A stretch of 36,638 bases of DNA from Planctomycetota bacterium (GCA_013152515.1 JAADGD010000228.1:673-37310); one strand, 5' to 3'. Shown: positions 1-8,634, numbered from the stretch's first letter. The notes: generated from the sequence alone by a model not told the origin. A program made the numbers and translations.

Positions 1-563
1 GCGACAATCAACGCACGCTGCCCCTTGCCTAGCGGCGTCAGCAAATCCATCACCCGCGTACTGATTGGCTCAGGGCCGGTTTCGAGCTGAAACCATTGCT
101 CCGGCGTGATCGGCGTCAGTTGGTCGAAAGACTTCACTTCGACGTAGGCTTCGGGGGGCATGCCATCGACATCAAGCAACTCGCGAAGCCGCGGCCCTTG
201 CTGTTTGCGATGCCGCTGGACCATGCCGTGTAGCAAGAGCCCTTCGCGAAGGCCAAACTTTTCGATCATCGTGCCAGGCACGAAAGGGTCGGTCCGCTCA
301 CGCGTGAAATTCGTTGCCGGATTGCGAAGAAAACCGTAACCGTTGGGGTGCATTTCCAGCACGCCAGACCCAGGGATGAGCGGTAACGGATCGCTGTCGG
401 CGGCGTAATCGGGCTCTCTGTTCCGGTTGTCGTTGTACGAACCGCGCCGCCGATTTCCGCCGCGGCCACCCCGGCCGCCGCCGCCACCACGACCATTATT
501 GCTATTGTTGTTATTGTTATTGCGGCCCCGATATCTGCCGCCCGACCGTTGCTTTTTTGCCAT
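1..563 (-). CDS. rho: Transcription termination factor Rho, N-terminal part (runs off the window)
   Basis: This is the 5' part of an ATP-dependent RNA helicase that terminates transcription; the rest lies beyond base 1. Reading from the ATG at 563-561 gives 187 complete codons. Residues 1-55 are a low-complexity basic head, with a run of Asn followed by Gly/Arg-rich RGG-like repeats. After it comes the Rho cold-shock RNA-binding domain, recognised by GVLEMHPNGYGFLR and the following VPGTMIEKFGLREG. The visible end, STRVMDLLTPLGKGQRALIV, is the linker just before the Walker A motif, which is cut off. Only the head is unusual; the folded part is canonical Rho. Disordered Rho heads are known in several phyla and have been linked to condensate formation in some. 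Upstream lies a 19-bp tandem repeat. The identification is firm, although the ATPase core is not visible. Confidence 0.93.
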   Translation of the reverse strand, partial: MAKKQRSGGRYRGRNNNNNNSNNGRGGGGGRGGRGGNRRRGSYNDNRNREPDYAADSDPLPLIPGSGVLEMHPNGYGFLRNPATNFTRERTDPFVPGTMIEKFGLREGLLLHGMVQRHRKQQGPRLRELLDVDGMPPEAYVEVKSFDQLTPITPEQWFQLETGPEPISTRVMDLLTPLGKGQRALIV

Positions 564-581
564 CAGAAAGAAAATCCTAAA

Positions 582-619
582 TTTGCCCTAGAAACTTAAT
601 TTTGCCCTAGAAACCTAAT
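582..619. repeat. 19-bp tandem duplication upstream of rho
   Basis: The unit TTTGCCCTAGAAACYTAAT occurs at 582-600 and again at 601-619 with a single T/C difference. It lies 19-56 bp upstream of the rho ATG, so it falls in the probable rho 5'UTR or promoter. Rho genes are commonly autoregulated through their leaders, but nothing here shows that directly. Confidence 0.75.
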
Positions 620-807
620 TATTCCTTAGAAGTAGATCGCCCAAAAAGAACGCCTAACTAGCGGTTGCCTCTCGCTCGGCCCCCCGGCCTCGCTAGCTTC
701 CAGGAATCATGCAGGTCCACAATGGGACAGGTAGTATCGCTCCATCGATCTTCACACGTATCGTGTGCAAAAAAATCTCATCGTTGAGATTAAAAGACCC
801 CAGCAGC

Positions 808-879
808 CCAAGTTACGCCGGCCAAGTTACGCCGGCTAAAATTACGCCAGCTAAAATTACGCGGGCCAAGTTATGCTCG
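808..879. repeat. Degenerate 14-15-bp tandem repeat
   Basis: About five units of CCAAGTTACGCCGG or CTAAAATTACGCCAG follow head to tail at 808-821, 822-835, 836-850, 851-865 and 866-879. The first two are identical and the last is decayed. They lie inside the long non-coding stretch between rho and the thioredoxin-like gene. No coding signal accompanies them. Confidence 0.7.
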
Positions 880-1539
880 ACTGGCAACTCGTATCTGGCG
901 GTCAAATGTCTTGCAGGACCTTTAAGTTGGCCACACTACCGAAGACATATCGCCGGTGACAAAGCAGCCGGTAACGAAAAAGCCGAAACATGGCCTGTAG
1001 AGCCTGCCGCCAATAAAAACACCAACTGGCCGACAAGGTGATGAACACTTCGGTAGTATTAGCCACCGCTGGCTCTGTGTCAAGCTAGCTTCGTAAAACT
1101 GCATGAATTCTTTGGACAATTCACGAAAGGCACCACACTGGACTCAACGAAATCGGGACGCGAGTGTACTCGATAAGCGATCGCCGACCTGATGGAGCCT
1201 CTAATGCAAGCAGGCAGAGCTGGCAGCGGGCAAAAAAATCGCCACCGCCGCTGTCAGGTCAGACAACTTGGGGGATTGACGTAAATACAATAGCAGAAAA
1301 GGGTTATGGTGAATTACTGGGGCCGTCATATCACTAATTGCGAGCCGATAGAGGCCAGGAAATCGGCAATGTTGGTCTAATCGTTCAATTTCAACAAAGT
1401 CCCAGCCCTCGCTAAACCGATCTATCCGAAAGCGGGCCCATTGCTTGCGGATAGGCACTTTATTATTTAGCTAAGTTATTTTAGCTAAGCCGCTGTACCA
1501 AGTTGCCTAATTAAACACTCACTTGCGAACGGAATCGCC

Positions 1540-2823
1540 ATGTTTACTCGACGTCTTCTCACGACGAACCTGATACTTGCCGTACTCAGTACAGCACTTT
1601 TTAGTGAAAGTGTCGAGGCAGGGCCGATTAACTGGCGGAACAATCTTGATGCTGCCAAGGTCGAAGCTGGCCGTACCGGCAAGCTCATCCTGCTGCACTT
1701 TTACACAACAAGCTGCGGCCCGTGCAAAAAGCTGGAACGCGACGTCTTTTCGCAACCACAAATTGCTGTCGCAATGCAGCGTGACTTTATCCCCGTGAAA
1801 ATCAACGCCGACCAAGCACCCGCGCTTGCGAACGCTTATCAAATTTCGCGTATCCCGACCGAAGTGATCCTTTCCTCGCAAGGCAGCGTTCTCCAAAAAC
1901 TGTCGTGTCCGTTGGAGCCCGCTGCCTATGGTGCCCAGTTGGCCAATGTAGCGCAGCATTATCGCGGACGCCCGGGCAATATCACCACATCTGTCCAAGC
2001 TCCCGTTAACTCTGCCTACTCTGGCCTGAGAATTGGTCAATCATACAACGCACAAACTGCGTCAGCAGTACCAACAGCGTACAAAGCACCTCAAGTGCCT
2101 ACCGTCACCCAAAATCCGTATGTCACTGCTGCTCCACCGACTGCACAGCAAACGGCCGCCGCTCCAGTTGCTCAGCAACAACCTGTTGCTCCGGTTACTC
2201 CAGCGAACGCCATGCCCAACAGTTATCGCAACCGCTACGCGGCCGTAGCGTCTGCACCGGTCGCCGCTAAGCACCCCCCAGTGACGCCAACAGCAACCGC
2301 TCCCCAGGTCGCCGCAGTTGCGCCTACCGCAGCCGCTCCGTCGACTACAGCAAGTACGACCGCACCGCCAGCCGCAACCACAGCACCGACAGTGAAACAA
2401 GTCGCTGCCGCTGCTTGGCCCCCCCAATTGCCAGCCGGCACGCCACCGCTGGCGTTTGATGGCTTTTGTCCGGTCAGTTTGCAACAAGCACAAAAGTGGG
2501 TTCGCGGCAACAAGACCTACGGTGCCATCCATCGTGGCCGCACCTATTTGTTCGTTGGCGAGGCTGAGCGTCAAAAATTCCTGGCTGCTCCCGACGCCTA
2601 CAGCCCCGTCTTCTCAGGCAACGACCCGGTCATGATGCTCGATGAAAATGTACAAGTCGCAGGCAGCCGTAAATTTGGCTGCTCCTACCAAGGCGCGTTT
2701 TACTTGTTTTCCAGTAAAGAAACGATGGACCGCTTCGCCAAACAGCCCGTGCAGTACTCCGCCGGTGTGCGCCAAGCGATGAACCACATGGACGCCTCTG
2801 CAAGCGGAACTATTCGGCGGTAA
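1540..2823 (+). CDS. Exported thioredoxin-fold protein with a C-terminal YHS-like double domain
   Basis: A 427-aa protein with a signal peptide (about residues 1-27). The thioredoxin-like domain (about 30-140) carries a TSCGPC active site (Cys59, Cys62) and the cis-proline motif RIPTE at 102-107, as in TlpA/DUF255-type exported thioredoxins. A long Ala/Pro/Gln/Thr-rich linker (about 145-300) follows. The C-terminal ~120 residues contain two related halves, each with a GA.h.Gr.YlF core (for example FDGFCPVSL and DPVMMLDENVQVAG), resembling YHS metal-associated domains. A role in disulfide reduction or metal handling at the cell surface is inference. The gene converges on the beta-helix gene and their 3' ends overlap by 14 bp. 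Confidence 0.85.
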   Translation: MFTRRLLTTNLILAVLSTALFSESVEAGPINWRNNLDAAKVEAGRTGKLILLHFYTTSCGPCKKLERDVFSQPQIAVAMQRDFIPVKINADQAPALANAYQISRIPTEVILSSQGSVLQKLSCPLEPAAYGAQLANVAQHYRGRPGNITTSVQAPVNSAYSGLRIGQSYNAQTASAVPTAYKAPQVPTVTQNPYVTAAPPTAQQTAAAPVAQQQPVAPVTPANAMPNSYRNRYAAVASAPVAAKHPPVTPTATAPQVAAVAPTAAAPSTTASTTAPPAATTAPTVKQVAAAAWPPQLPAGTPPLAFDGFCPVSLQQAQKWVRGNKTYGAIHRGRTYLFVGEAERQKFLAAPDAYSPVFSGNDPVMMLDENVQVAGSRKFGCSYQGAFYLFSSKETMDRFAKQPVQYSAGVRQAMNHMDASASGTIRR

Positions 2824-4465
2824 GGCATCCAGTCTGACCGCTTCGCCTCGCCTGAGTGCAAAGAATCAGCGCAGCCAACAGTGCCATCGTGCCGGGTTCT
2901 GGCACAGGGTTCAACAGGCTTGTCGCTGCCGATGCAGCGAAGGCTTCTCGTTGCCACTGCAAAAAATCAGCACCATCCACATCGCGATCGCCATTTGCAT
3001 CGCCTTCCGCGTGTGTTGCATCGGCTGATCTCCCAAAGCCTGCCTGCCAAAGAACGAGGTCATCGTTATCCACCTGCCCATCAACCGAGAAGTCAGCTGT
3101 ATTGCAAATCCCTGGTTGGCTACATTTCGCTAGGATGACCTGCGAAAACGGAGTCATCGCTACTTGGCTCCCGGCAAGTGGCGTAAAAGACCATTCCCCT
3201 TGGAGCGGCGAGGCTGCATTTGGCAGGAATTTACCCGTGGGGCCCGGAGTGGCAATCGAGAGACTGTTGGGTATGCCGATAGTGATCGTGTTGGCTTGGT
3301 CGGTGGCGTTGACGAGCCAAGATCCCCAGTCGAACTCCCAGGCGATCGCGTCATTCGCGTCAATCGCGGGTTCGACACCGTAGACGCCTTCCACCTCGGG
3401 GGTCGGCAAGTTGGGCGTGGAGCTGGTGGGTGTGACTTCGTTGTACCATTGGTTTCGAGCAAACTGAAAAGTGCTGGGTTCGGTTTCTGGTCCGATGTTC
3501 ACCGCGCGGTTGTACTCGCTGGGTGAATCGCGAAAGCGAATGATGTTGTCGTTGAATAGACCGTTTTTCGTGTCGACGATCGGCAACCCGGAATTCTCGT
3601 TAAGAATCCGCATGGTCCACGTACCGGGCCGCTCGATATAGTTGTGGCGAAACTCGCCCCCATCGATATTGACCCACGAAAAGGCCGAACTGCCACCGAG
3701 TACCACATTGCCTTCCGCCGTGATGTTTTTTGCCTCGTACCCCGAATCACCGTCGATAAATCGAAAAAATTGTGATCCGGTAGAACCGCCAGCTTGAATG
3801 GCCCGACCGTCACCAATGGGCAGGTCGATCCGATTGGCTCGAATCGTGATGTTTTTGCTGCCGCCTTTGGGGCGAATCCCCGAGCCACTCACGCCGAACG
3901 AACTGGTGTGAAGCCAAGAGTTCTGGATTAATCCGTTATGCGAACCGACCATGTCGATCGCACTACCGCCGTCGCCCCAGTCGTCGACTTCGACGCGATC
4001 GATTAAAAAACCAACGACGCCAGAGAGCTTGATCCCGTCTTGATTGCCGGTGCTGCCGGCACGACGCACGACGATGTTGCGAAGTGTGAGGTTCGTCGTG
4101 GGAGTGGCGAACGACCCGCCATCATCGAAGTTCAGGCCGTTGAAGATGCCATCCTCAAAGATCAAATCTTCGATCGTGACATCTTGCGAATCGACCAATT
4201 GGATGTTTGTGTTGCCGCCCGAGATGACGGCGCGATTGGCAGGGTCAACGCTACGGACGGTGACGCCGGTAAGATTCTCCCGAAAAATCCCACCGGCGTA
4301 GGTGCCCGGTTGGAGTAAAATGTTGTCACCAACACCTGCCGTCTGGAACGCACTGTGCAATTCGGCCGTCGTCGACACGACGAGATCGACCGCCAAGCAA
4401 ACGGTGCTTGTCGAGACCAACAGCGAGGCAAGAAAAAATCTCGCCCAGGATTGATAGTTTGCCAT
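2810..4465 (-). CDS. Exported right-handed beta-helix protein with dockerin and PEP-CTERM tail
   Basis: About 551 aa starting at MANYQSW. A TTG and an ATG lie 18 and 9 nt further upstream, but the chosen start gives a proper signal peptide ending near TVCLA. The body (about 25-330) is a parallel beta-helix of the chondroitinase-B/pectate-lyase-like fold, with repeated N/D-rich turns such as NGLNFDDGG and ITIRANRIDL. Two dockerin calcium-loop repeats follow (about 455-510; VDGQVDNDDLVLWQ and GDRDVDGADFLQWQ). The C-terminus is a PEP-CTERM sorting signal beginning VPEPGT, with an unusually long tail after the Arg pair. Such proteins often bind or cleave acidic polysaccharides; the substrate is unknown. 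It lies 41 bp downstream of a small secreted protein on the same strand and is probably co-transcribed with it. Confidence 0.82.
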   Translation of the reverse strand: MANYQSWARFFLASLLVSTSTVCLAVDLVVSTTAELHSAFQTAGVGDNILLQPGTYAGGIFRENLTGVTVRSVDPANRAVISGGNTNIQLVDSQDVTIEDLIFEDGIFNGLNFDDGGSFATPTTNLTLRNIVVRRAGSTGNQDGIKLSGVVGFLIDRVEVDDWGDGGSAIDMVGSHNGLIQNSWLHTSSFGVSGSGIRPKGGSKNITIRANRIDLPIGDGRAIQAGGSTGSQFFRFIDGDSGYEAKNITAEGNVVLGGSSAFSWVNIDGGEFRHNYIERPGTWTMRILNENSGLPIVDTKNGLFNDNIIRFRDSPSEYNRAVNIGPETEPSTFQFARNQWYNEVTPTSSTPNLPTPEVEGVYGVEPAIDANDAIAWEFDWGSWLVNATDQANTITIGIPNSLSIATPGPTGKFLPNAASPLQGEWSFTPLAGSQVAMTPFSQVILAKCSQPGICNTADFSVDGQVDNDDLVLWQAGFGRSADATHAEGDANGDRDVDGADFLQWQREAFAASAATSLLNPVPEPGTMALLAALILCTQARRSGQTGCLTAE

Positions 4466-4506
4466 GTTCTCCATTGCCTCCAAGACGGTCGGTCTCGTAC
4501 TTTACC

Positions 4507-4776
4507 TCACCGCCCGACATACCACGAGCGATCGTGTCCTTGTGATCCAGGATAGGGACCGAAGAATCCGTCCAAGATGGCGCTACGCGAATGCGTCTCA
4601 TGTAGTTTCTGCGAACTGTTATTTTTCCAAGAGGGCGAATTCGTATGATAGCTGGTCGTGCGAGTCCTCCGCGCGCGGAGGAAGAAGCCTCGACGCCGGG
4701 CTGCATCAGCTTCGGCAAGATCGACAACCAGGGTGGAAATCAATAGGAGTGCAGTGACAACGATTCGGCGGATCAT
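4507..4776 (-). CDS. Small secreted basic protein (89 aa), family unknown
   Basis: The ATG at 4776 is preceded by a good Shine-Dalgarno (GGAG, 7 nt spacer). The product starts MIRRIVVTALLLIS, a clear signal peptide with likely cleavage after AEADA, leaving about 65 residues rich in Arg, Ser, Thr and Asn, with an RRRGFFLRARR patch. I do not recognise the family. It is the first gene of a probable two-gene unit with the beta-helix protein 41 bp downstream. A longer open frame reaches back to 4827, but that extension lacks a ribosome site. Confidence 0.6.
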   Translation of the reverse strand: MIRRIVVTALLLISTLVVDLAEADAARRRGFFLRARRTRTTSYHTNSPSWKNNSSQKLHETHSRSAILDGFFGPYPGSQGHDRSWYVGR

Positions 4777-4948
4777 GGGAGTTCTCCAAAAAAGACAGGC
4801 AGAGCAGGCAAGTGTCATTGTAAGCAAATTATTGTGATTCGGTCAATTTCCTGGTGAGGCTTCTCGAGTATTTTCATGGTAAACTATACTTTACTTTTCC
4901 CTTCTAACTTGGATCTGCTAAACGGTCCCTCCTATCCATACAGGCGAC

Positions 4949-6112
4949 ATGACTTTCGACGCTTCTCACAAAACTAGCCAGCGGTTCGTGTCGCTCGACG
5001 CCTTTCGTGGGTTGACGATCATGCTGATGATCTTGGTCAACAATCCAGGCGATTGGGGAGCTATCTATTGGCCGCTGCAACATGCCCAGTGGCATGGTTG
5101 GACGCCGACCGATTTGGTGTTTCCGTTTTTTCTGTTCATCGTCGGTGTCGCGATTCCACTTGCGCTGGGCAAGCGCAAGGAGTCGACCGAGCGAAGGTCG
5201 TTAGTGGCGCATATTGTCTGGCGGAGCGCGGTTCTCTTTGGCCTCGGATTGATGCTGTCCGGTTTTGGGATGTTATTCAAATTGGGTCCAGACTTCGGTG
5301 TCGGCGAGCTATTGTCCTCGCTTCGCATTCCGGGTGTGTTGCAGCGGATTGCCCTTTGTTATTTGACGGTTTCACTGTTGTTCCTCTTCACGAAGCGTAG
5401 CGCACTCTATGTTGTTGCAGCAATTTTGCTGCTAGGCTATTGGGCGTTGATGATGCTGGTTCCCGTGCCAGAGTACGGGGCGGGAAAGATCGACGGCCAC
5501 GACACGCATCTCGCCGCGTACGTCGACCGCGCAGTACTCGGGACGAACCATTTGTGGGCGTATGCCGAAACTTGGGACCCCGAAGGCCTGCTCAGCACAC
5601 TGCCAGCAATGGCAACGACGTTGTTTGGCGTCTTCACCGGCCTTTGGCTGAAGCGAGATCAATCGCAGGCAGTGCGACTCCGCGGGTTGTTGCTCGCAGG
5701 AATCGTGTTGGTGGCCATCGGCTGGGGTTGGGGGCTGGTTTTTCCAATCAACAAAGCGATTTGGACGAGCAGCTACGCCGTTTTTACCGCAGGACTGGCG
5801 ATGCTGGTGCTTAGTTTGTGCGCGTTAGTGTTCGACGTCTTTTCGTGGAAACGCTTAGCCCTCCCGTTGCAAATCTATGGCGTCAACGCGCTGACTGTGT
5901 TCGTCATGAGTGGCCTCGTGGGGCGATTGTTGGGCATTCTCCAAGTTGGCAACGACTCGTCGATCTCGCTCAAAGAGTGGCTCTACGAAAATCTCTTCCA
6001 CTCGTGGCTCACCGACAAAAACGCCTCGTTGGCCTACGCGGTCACATGGGTTCTCGGCTGGTTCGTCGTACTGGCGATCATGTACCGTAAGAATTGGATT
6101 ATCAAAGTTTGA
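4949..6112 (+). CDS. NagX/HGSNAT-like membrane acyltransferase (DUF5009 type)
   Basis: A 387-aa polytopic membrane protein with about ten hydrophobic segments. It begins RFVSLDAFRGLTIMLMILVN and continues with the hallmark HGWTPTDLVFPFFLFIVG of the heparan-alpha-glucosaminide N-acetyltransferase/YeiB superfamily; SLRIPGVLQRIALCY is another family motif. Human HGSNAT transfers acetyl groups across the membrane to glucosamine, and bacterial NagX members lie in N-acetylglucosamine catabolic clusters. Here it sits upstream of a peptidoglycan amidase, which would fit processing of GlcN/GlcNAc from cell walls, but that is inference. A weak AGGCGAC ribosome site precedes the ATG. No partner gene is translationally coupled. 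Confidence 0.82.
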   Translation: MTFDASHKTSQRFVSLDAFRGLTIMLMILVNNPGDWGAIYWPLQHAQWHGWTPTDLVFPFFLFIVGVAIPLALGKRKESTERRSLVAHIVWRSAVLFGLGLMLSGFGMLFKLGPDFGVGELLSSLRIPGVLQRIALCYLTVSLLFLFTKRSALYVVAAILLLGYWALMMLVPVPEYGAGKIDGHDTHLAAYVDRAVLGTNHLWAYAETWDPEGLLSTLPAMATTLFGVFTGLWLKRDQSQAVRLRGLLLAGIVLVAIGWGWGLVFPINKAIWTSSYAVFTAGLAMLVLSLCALVFDVFSWKRLALPLQIYGVNALTVFVMSGLVGRLLGILQVGNDSSISLKEWLYENLFHSWLTDKNASLAYAVTWVLGWFVVLAIMYRKNWIIKV

Positions 6113-6221
6113 CGGGTGGCTGTGGTATTACTCGATTTTCTTTGCCGATGTGTTAAACTCGAAGGAGTTTTACGCTGGAGAATTCACTCTCTAATTGCAA
6201 CGCTTGAAATACACTTTTCCA

Positions 6222-6296
6222 CCAAACCGCGCCCGTAAGGAAGCGTCCGATTGAGTTAGACGCCCGTTTGGACACTCCCTAACGGTCGCGGTTCGG
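6222..6296. repeat. Palindromic repeat element, copy A
   Basis: The 27-nt arms 6222-6248 and 6270-6296 pair with 22/27 matches around a 21-nt loop. The outer ends read CCAAACCGCGCCCGTAAGG and CCTAACGGTCGCGGTTCGG. Two other copies lie at 8635-8710 and 27787-27861. The left arm matches the copy B version and the right arm the copy C version, so it looks like a hybrid. It sits between nagX and the amidase gene. Confidence 0.85.
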
Positions 6297-6350
6297 TGAT
6301 TTGGCGTTGAAGTTTGAACTCGCCTCCCCTATCAATTCCTGAGAACAGCC

Positions 6351-7382
6351 ATGTACTCCCTCGCAAGAAAAGCCTCCTGTTGTTGTGTTTCGATAATCTT
6401 CCTGTTTGCCTTCTTCGTCGCAACTAACCCAATCCTTGCTGCCAAAGTGGGCGAGCAGATTGAGCGCAGCGGCGACGAAATCATGGTCTGCGGCCAGTTG
6501 TTTCACACGACGGCGCCGGTCGTGCTTTGGACCGATCCCCAAGGCTACGACGCCTATCGTGTTGAGCGTCGATTTGGTGATCTCGAAAACTCTGCCTGGG
6601 AAGAGTCGGTGAAGGGAGCCTCCTCGCTCGACTCGCCCAACCGATACGGAATTCGCAAAGATCAGCTCACCGCCAAGCAGCTTGAGCAAGTTCGCGGCGG
6701 CGGGTGGACTTTGCCGTTGCTGAAAGACGTGGTTGATCAGTTTGTCATGCACTACGACGTTTGCGGCGTCAGTCAGCAGTGTTTCAAGGTGTTGCACGAC
6801 CGTCGTGGCTTGAGCGTGCATTTCATGCTCGACATCGATGGTACGATCTATCAAACGCTTGATCTCAAAGAACGCGCCTGGCACGCGACGATCTCGAATT
6901 CGCGGTCGGTGGGTGTCGAAATCGCCAGCATCGGCGCGTACCCCACCGGTAAGCAAGAAGTACTGAAAAAGTGGTATTTTCCCGCGGACGATGGCGGCAC
7001 GCTGCTTCGTCCGCCCCGAACGTTGGGGCATCTTGGCCTGCGGACCGTGCCTTTTTACGGACGTCCAGCCCGCCCCCAGCCGATTGTCGGCACCGTCCAA
7101 GGCGTCGAGCTAACGCAGTACGATTTTACGCCCGAGCAGTACGACTCGCTCATCAAGCTAACGGCAACGCTGTGCCATGTTTTTCCGAAGATCAAGTGCG
7201 ATTACCCCCGTGATAAACAGGGCATGCTGATCACCCGCGTGTTGCCCAAGAAACAATGGAAAGCTTTCCAGGGTGTCTTGGGGCACTATCACGTGCAGAA
7301 GAACAAAACCGACCCAGGCCCAGCCTTCGACTGGGAGAAAGTAGTCGGTGGGGCCGAACAGTTGTTGGACAAGACAAAATAA
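6351..7382 (+). CDS. Secreted N-acetylmuramoyl-L-alanine amidase (Amidase_2/PGRP fold)
   Basis: A 343-aa protein with a signal peptide (about 1-31). The zinc amidase core starts at FVMHYDVCG (His134, first ligand) and continues through the substrate-facing AWHATISN segment (His178) and the SVGVEIASIG strand (Glu190). It ends with GHYHVQKNKTDPGPAFDW, giving His312 and Asp321 as the remaining ligands in the usual H...KxDPG arrangement. The stretch between Glu190 and His312 is longer than in minimal Amidase_2 enzymes and includes about 100 extra residues. The enzyme would cleave the MurNAc-L-Ala bond, releasing peptides and leaving peptide-free glycan. It lies downstream of palindromic element A, near the NagX-like gene, and shares the peptidoglycan theme of the right half of the window. 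Confidence 0.87.
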   Translation: MYSLARKASCCCVSIIFLFAFFVATNPILAAKVGEQIERSGDEIMVCGQLFHTTAPVVLWTDPQGYDAYRVERRFGDLENSAWEESVKGASSLDSPNRYGIRKDQLTAKQLEQVRGGGWTLPLLKDVVDQFVMHYDVCGVSQQCFKVLHDRRGLSVHFMLDIDGTIYQTLDLKERAWHATISNSRSVGVEIASIGAYPTGKQEVLKKWYFPADDGGTLLRPPRTLGHLGLRTVPFYGRPARPQPIVGTVQGVELTQYDFTPEQYDSLIKLTATLCHVFPKIKCDYPRDKQGMLITRVLPKKQWKAFQGVLGHYHVQKNKTDPGPAFDWEKVVGGAEQLLDKTK

Positions 7383-7414
7383 AGGTTGCATCACCTGTGC
7401 GATCGGACGCTCAT

Positions 7415-7443
7415 GTGCGCAAATGCGGGAGAGAATTGCGCTA
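7415..7443. promoter_or_regulatory. Candidate operator, site 1 (GTGCGCAA-N13-TTGCGC)
   Basis: GTGCGCAA at 7415-7422, a 13-nt spacer, and TTGCGCTA at 7436-7443 form an inverted repeat. It ends 92 bp upstream of the GTG start of the lipoprotein gene. Four further copies with exactly the same spacing lie upstream of other exported-protein genes in this window. Confidence 0.6.
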
Positions 7444-7535
7444 AAGCCTAGCCGTTGCCTACGGCGAGTTGATAGAATGCTCATACAGTTGTGAAATCAC
7501 CCCTTACAAATTCCGGGTACGGAGAACTACCAATC

Positions 7536-8201
7536 GTGTCAACAAAACATGCTTTCCTTCGCTTGAAGTTTATTTCGACCATCATGGCGCCTTTAGTTTT
7601 GTTTGCAGCGATTAGCGGTTGTGGCAATGGAGCAGTACGGATAAAGCCGCCGTCAATTAACGCCAATTCCGCCGCAGCCAAGGCAATTGAGCTTTACGAC
7701 ACGAACGGAGATGGAACTCTGGACAGCGCCGAACTGGAACAATCGCCCGGATTGAAAGCAGCGATGAAAACTGTCGATACGGACGGCGATGGTCAGGCGA
7801 GTGAGAGCGAAATCGCCGACCGGATTAAGTCTTGGCAAGCGACGAAGGCTGGAATCTGTGTGGTGAACTGCTTTATTACGCTCGACAAAAGGCCACTCGA
7901 GGCGGCGTCGATTACTTTTGAACCCGAGTCCTTCCTCGGTGATCAAATCCGGACGGCAATCGCCTACACAGACAGTAGCGGAGCCTTTAGCCCCAGCATC
8001 CCGAAAAAGGACCGACCTTCGCCAGAGATGCCTTTTGGGATTCAGCTAGGCTTTTTCAAAATCCGTGTTTCCAAGGAAGTCAATGGAAAAGAAACCATTC
8101 CAGCGATCTACAACTCAGAGACCACCCTGGGCCAGCAGATCGCCACAGACGACCCAGCCATCATTCGCCAGAAGATAGTCCTAAATCTCAAGAGTCGCTA
8201 A
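7536..8201 (+). CDS. Lipoprotein with an EF-hand pair and a transthyretin-like C-terminal domain
   Basis: The GTG at 7536 follows GGAGA with a roughly 10-nt spacer; an in-frame GTG at 7491 has no such site. The product is 221 aa. A lipoprotein signal peptide ends in the lipobox ISGC. Two EF-hand-like calcium loops follow (DTNGDGTLDSAE and DTDGDGQASESE). The C-terminal ~110 residues resemble the small beta-sandwich of planctomycete carboxypeptidase-regulatory-like lipoproteins: a VVNCFITLDKRPLEAASITF strand pattern, then TDSSGAFS, then a late IATDDPAI. This type is very abundant in planctomycetes and its function is unknown. Candidate operator site 1 lies upstream. Confidence 0.75.
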   Translation: MSTKHAFLRLKFISTIMAPLVLFAAISGCGNGAVRIKPPSINANSAAAKAIELYDTNGDGTLDSAELEQSPGLKAAMKTVDTDGDGQASESEIADRIKSWQATKAGICVVNCFITLDKRPLEAASITFEPESFLGDQIRTAIAYTDSSGAFSPSIPKKDRPSPEMPFGIQLGFFKIRVSKEVNGKETIPAIYNSETTLGQQIATDDPAIIRQKIVLNLKSR

Positions 8202-8236
8202 GTTCGACTTTCGCATTTTCCCTAGGAAAGATTGCT

Positions 8237-8340
8237 CGCGAATGACGCGAATCAACGCGAATGAGTATGTGGAGTCTTAATTTCTATAGGGACCGATCGC
8301 TCGCTGTCGGGATCAAAGAACTTGATTCGCGTCATTCGCG
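8237..8340. repeat. Perfect 19-bp inverted repeat built from a CGCGAAT word
   Basis: CGCGAATGACGCGAATCAA at 8237-8255 is exactly complementary to 8322-8340. The word CGCGAAT recurs at about 10-bp steps in the left arm. Weaker outer arms (GTTCGACTTTCGCA near 8203 and TGCGAAAGCTGAAC near 8351) extend the pairing. This resembles the phased inverted repeats at 21635-21702 and 25741-25826. Confidence 0.8.
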
Positions 8341-8634
8341 GGCAAAAAACTGCGAAAGCTGAACTAAGACGAGCAGTGGATTGAAATTACCCGCAGTCAG
8401 CAGTACAACGGGACGATGGGCAGCGGGACTGAGGGAAACGTCGTAGAGGATTTTCGTTCGGTCCTAGACTCTGACTGGGAACGCACTGCTTCAGGGTCGA
8501 TGCCGTCTTCCAAAGCGGGCAGAACAGGAAAATCTCTTTTGAGGATCAATGGTCACTCGCTTGCCCGGCACTTCCTCAATAGTTCTTTCAATGGCCATGA
8601 CTGTTGACAAAAAACTATTGAAAGCGACTTTTCT

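Larger units (their letters stand above)
564..1539. other. Non-coding stretch between rho and the thioredoxin/YHS gene
   Basis: About 976 bp without a convincing gene. It holds the 19-bp duplication next to rho, the 14-15-bp tandem array at 808-879, and a small stem AGCCA-CCGC-TGGCT near 1061-1074. Open frames exist at 709-1041 (+) and 1201-1458 (-), but they have no ribosome site, no recognisable domain and, for the first, simply translate the tandem repeat. The promoters of the two flanking, outward-facing genes must lie here; I cannot place them confidently. Confidence 0.5.

Noticed and set aside
266-496. Minus-strand open frame rich in Ala/Thr at the rho head
   Set aside because: It lies within the rho coding sequence on the same strand in another frame; the rho frame explains the region.
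709-1041. Plus-strand 110-aa frame
   Set aside because: It mostly translates the tandem repeat (PAKIT units), with no ribosome site and no recognisable domain.
1201-1458. Minus-strand 85-aa frame
   Set aside because: GTG start without a ribosome site, no signal or domain; not enough to call a gene.
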